A stretch of 64,000 bases of DNA, taken from assembly GCA_027186245.1 (NCBI GenBank), contig CP114482.1, forward strand, positions 11,551,209 to 11,615,208, given 5' to 3'. The stretch comes from Coriaria nepalensis. Its lineage: Eukaryota > Streptophyta > Magnoliopsida > Cucurbitales > Coriariaceae. Below, one piece after another: positions 63,101 through 64,000 of the stretch (position 1 is its first letter; every line of letters starts with the position of its first letter). Made by a program: the position numbers and the translations under genes. Under the pieces are notes generated by a model, which had not been told where the DNA came from, did not search any database, and worked only from the letters and a program-made list of their open reading frames with translations.

Positions 63101-64000
63101 CATTAAGTCTTCTCTAGTCGTTAAATCAATTAAAAGTAAGTCGAAAGAATTCTACTTTTTCGCACTTCAAACACGACTTTCGTTCAGAACTTCCAATTCA
63201 ACCATTGACGGCAACTATTCATCTTTTTAGCCTTAAAATCATGTCATTGAGTTTCTTGTAGTCATCAAATCATTTGAAAGCAATTCGAACGAATTCTATT
63301 TTCGCTCTTTAAACGAGATTGTTGTGCATAACTTGCGATTGATCTAATCAAGTGAATTCCCCATTGTTTAGCCTTGAAATCATGTCATTGAGTCTCTTCT
63401 AGTAATTGAATTACTCCAAAGCAATTCGAACGAAATCTATTTTCGCACTTCAACTACGACTTTCGTGCACAATCTGCAATGGATCTTTTGAAGGCAACTA
63501 TGCATTTGTATAGCCTTAAAATCAAGTCATTGAGTCACTTTTAGTTAATAAATCATACGAAATCAATTCAAACAAATTCTATTTTCGCATTTCAAACACA
63601 ACTTTTGTGCAAAACATGCAATTGATCTATGGCAGGCAATTATGCGTTTGTTTAGCCTTAAAATCATGTCATTGAGTCTTCTCTAGTCATTTAATCGATT
63701 AAAAGTAAGTCTAAAGAATTCAACTTTTTCGCACTTCAAACACGACTTTCGTTCAGAACTTCCAATTCAACCATTGACGGCAACTATGCACCTTTTTAGC
63801 CTTAAAATCTTGTCATCGAGTTTCTTGTAGTCATCAAATCATTTGAAACCAATTCGAACGAATTCTATTTTGGCTCTTTAAACGAGACTTTTGTGCATAA
63901 CTTGCGATTGATCTATTCAAGTAAATTACCCATTCTTTAGCCTTGAAATCATGTCATTGTGTCTCTTCTAGTAATTAAATCACTTCAAAGCAATTCGAAC
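60131..64000 (+). repeat. Right-end HOR units with a three-unit echo; array runs off the window
   Basis: TTTGGTGCATAACTTGC occurs at 61048 and 62751, 1,703 bp apart, equal to three units minus a 4-bp deletion between them. CATTTGTGTAGCC with CACGACCTTCGTGC occurs in three C monomers near 61190-61240, 61755-61805 and 62890-62940. A1 and A2 subtypes alternate. D near 63622 has GATCTATGGCAGGC. The window ends within monomer B. Confidence 0.8.
61505..61520 (+). other. 4-bp deletion in monomer A
   Basis: The usual GAAGGCAACTATGCATC reads GAAGGCATGCATC here, with four bases missing. It accounts for the 1,703-bp instead of 1,707-bp spacing between homologous sites on either side. Confidence 0.8.

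Larger units (their letters stand above)
1..64000 (+). repeat. Satellite DNA array, tetrameric 569-bp higher-order repeat, about 112.5 units
   Basis: The entire window is a head-to-tail array of about 142-bp monomers in the fixed order A-B-C-D. All four types share the block TTAAAATCATGTCATTGAGT (with small changes) near the middle and end in a T-run followed by CGC. Hand alignment of the first unit suggests the types are roughly 70-80 % identical to each other, while same-type copies in different units are much closer. Homologous D sites such as 478, 7306, 9013, 11858, 14704, 42023 and 61935 lie at multiples of 569 bp within a few bases. Both array edges lie outside the window. Strand is arbitrary: '+' means the monomer orientation as printed. 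Centromeric or heterochromatic location is likely from the class of sequence, but nothing in the window proves it. Confidence 0.97.

Noticed and set aside
1..64000. CRISPR array
   Set aside because: Repeats are contiguous about 142-bp monomers with no unique spacers; the variable parts are themselves homologous from unit to unit.
1..64000. Tandem-repeat protein gene or long non-interrupted coding frame
   Set aside because: 569 is not divisible by 3, stops occur in all frames of the typical unit, and no frame passes beyond about 92 codons.
1..64000. CENP-B box or telomere-type repeats
   Set aside because: I noticed no CGGG core as needed for the CENP-B box and no TTTAGGG or TTAGGG runs. TTCG is common, but only as part of TTCGAA and TTTTCGC.
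1..64000. Match to a known centromere satellite (human alpha, Arabidopsis 178-bp, rice CentO, maize CentC)
   Set aside because: Monomer length and the motifs I can recall do not fit any of these; I cannot run a database search, so the family stays unnamed.

Overview
The whole window is one uninterrupted, AT-rich tandem satellite array. I see no credible gene, RNA gene, transposon or other unique sequence on either strand. The basic monomer is about 142 bp. Four diverged monomer types, here named A (142 bp), B (141 bp), C (142 bp) and D (144 bp), follow one another in fixed order and orientation and make a 569-bp tetrameric higher-order repeat (HOR). The window holds about 112.5 such units, roughly 450 monomers. 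It opens at the first base of an A monomer and ends inside a B monomer, so the array continues past both ends. Position checks of homologous D-monomer sites along the window are all multiples of 569 bp apart, give or take a few bases of small indels. I therefore see no place where the A-B-C-D register is broken, and no inversion.

On top of the 569-bp unit lies a second level of order. Diagnostic variants mark blocks whose super-period is a whole number of HOR units: 2 units (1,138 bp) at about 2.15-7.3 kb, 20.9-23.2 kb, 23.7-25.3 kb and 50.6-52.9 kb; 3 units (1,707 bp) at about 5.8-9.2 kb and 61-63 kb; 5 units (2,845 bp) at about 7.7-18.4 kb; 6-7 units (3.4-4.0 kb) at about 26.2-37.6 kb, with a further partial copy at 42.7-45.2 kb; 13 units (7.4 kb) pairing 37.8-42.7 kb with 45.2-50.1 kb; and 7-8 units (4.0-4.55 kb) pairing 53.2-55.5 kb with 57.2-60.1 kb. 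This is what repeated unequal exchange or replication slippage in register with the tetramer would leave behind.

The organism is a eukaryote; long homogeneous satellites of this kind are typical of centromeric or pericentromeric heterochromatin in plants and animals. I do not recognise the repeat family and cannot name the species. G+C is about 35 % (hand count of monomer A). Many differences between copies are C-to-T or G-to-A at CpG sites, which fits a genome with cytosine methylation. I see no CENP-B box. The A and D monomers each carry a short dyad symmetry. Centromere identity is inference only.

The open frames of 60-92 codons are by-products of the repeat. They recur on one strand in the same D-to-A position where a TAG in the D monomer has mutated to TAC or TAT. 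They are not annotated as genes.
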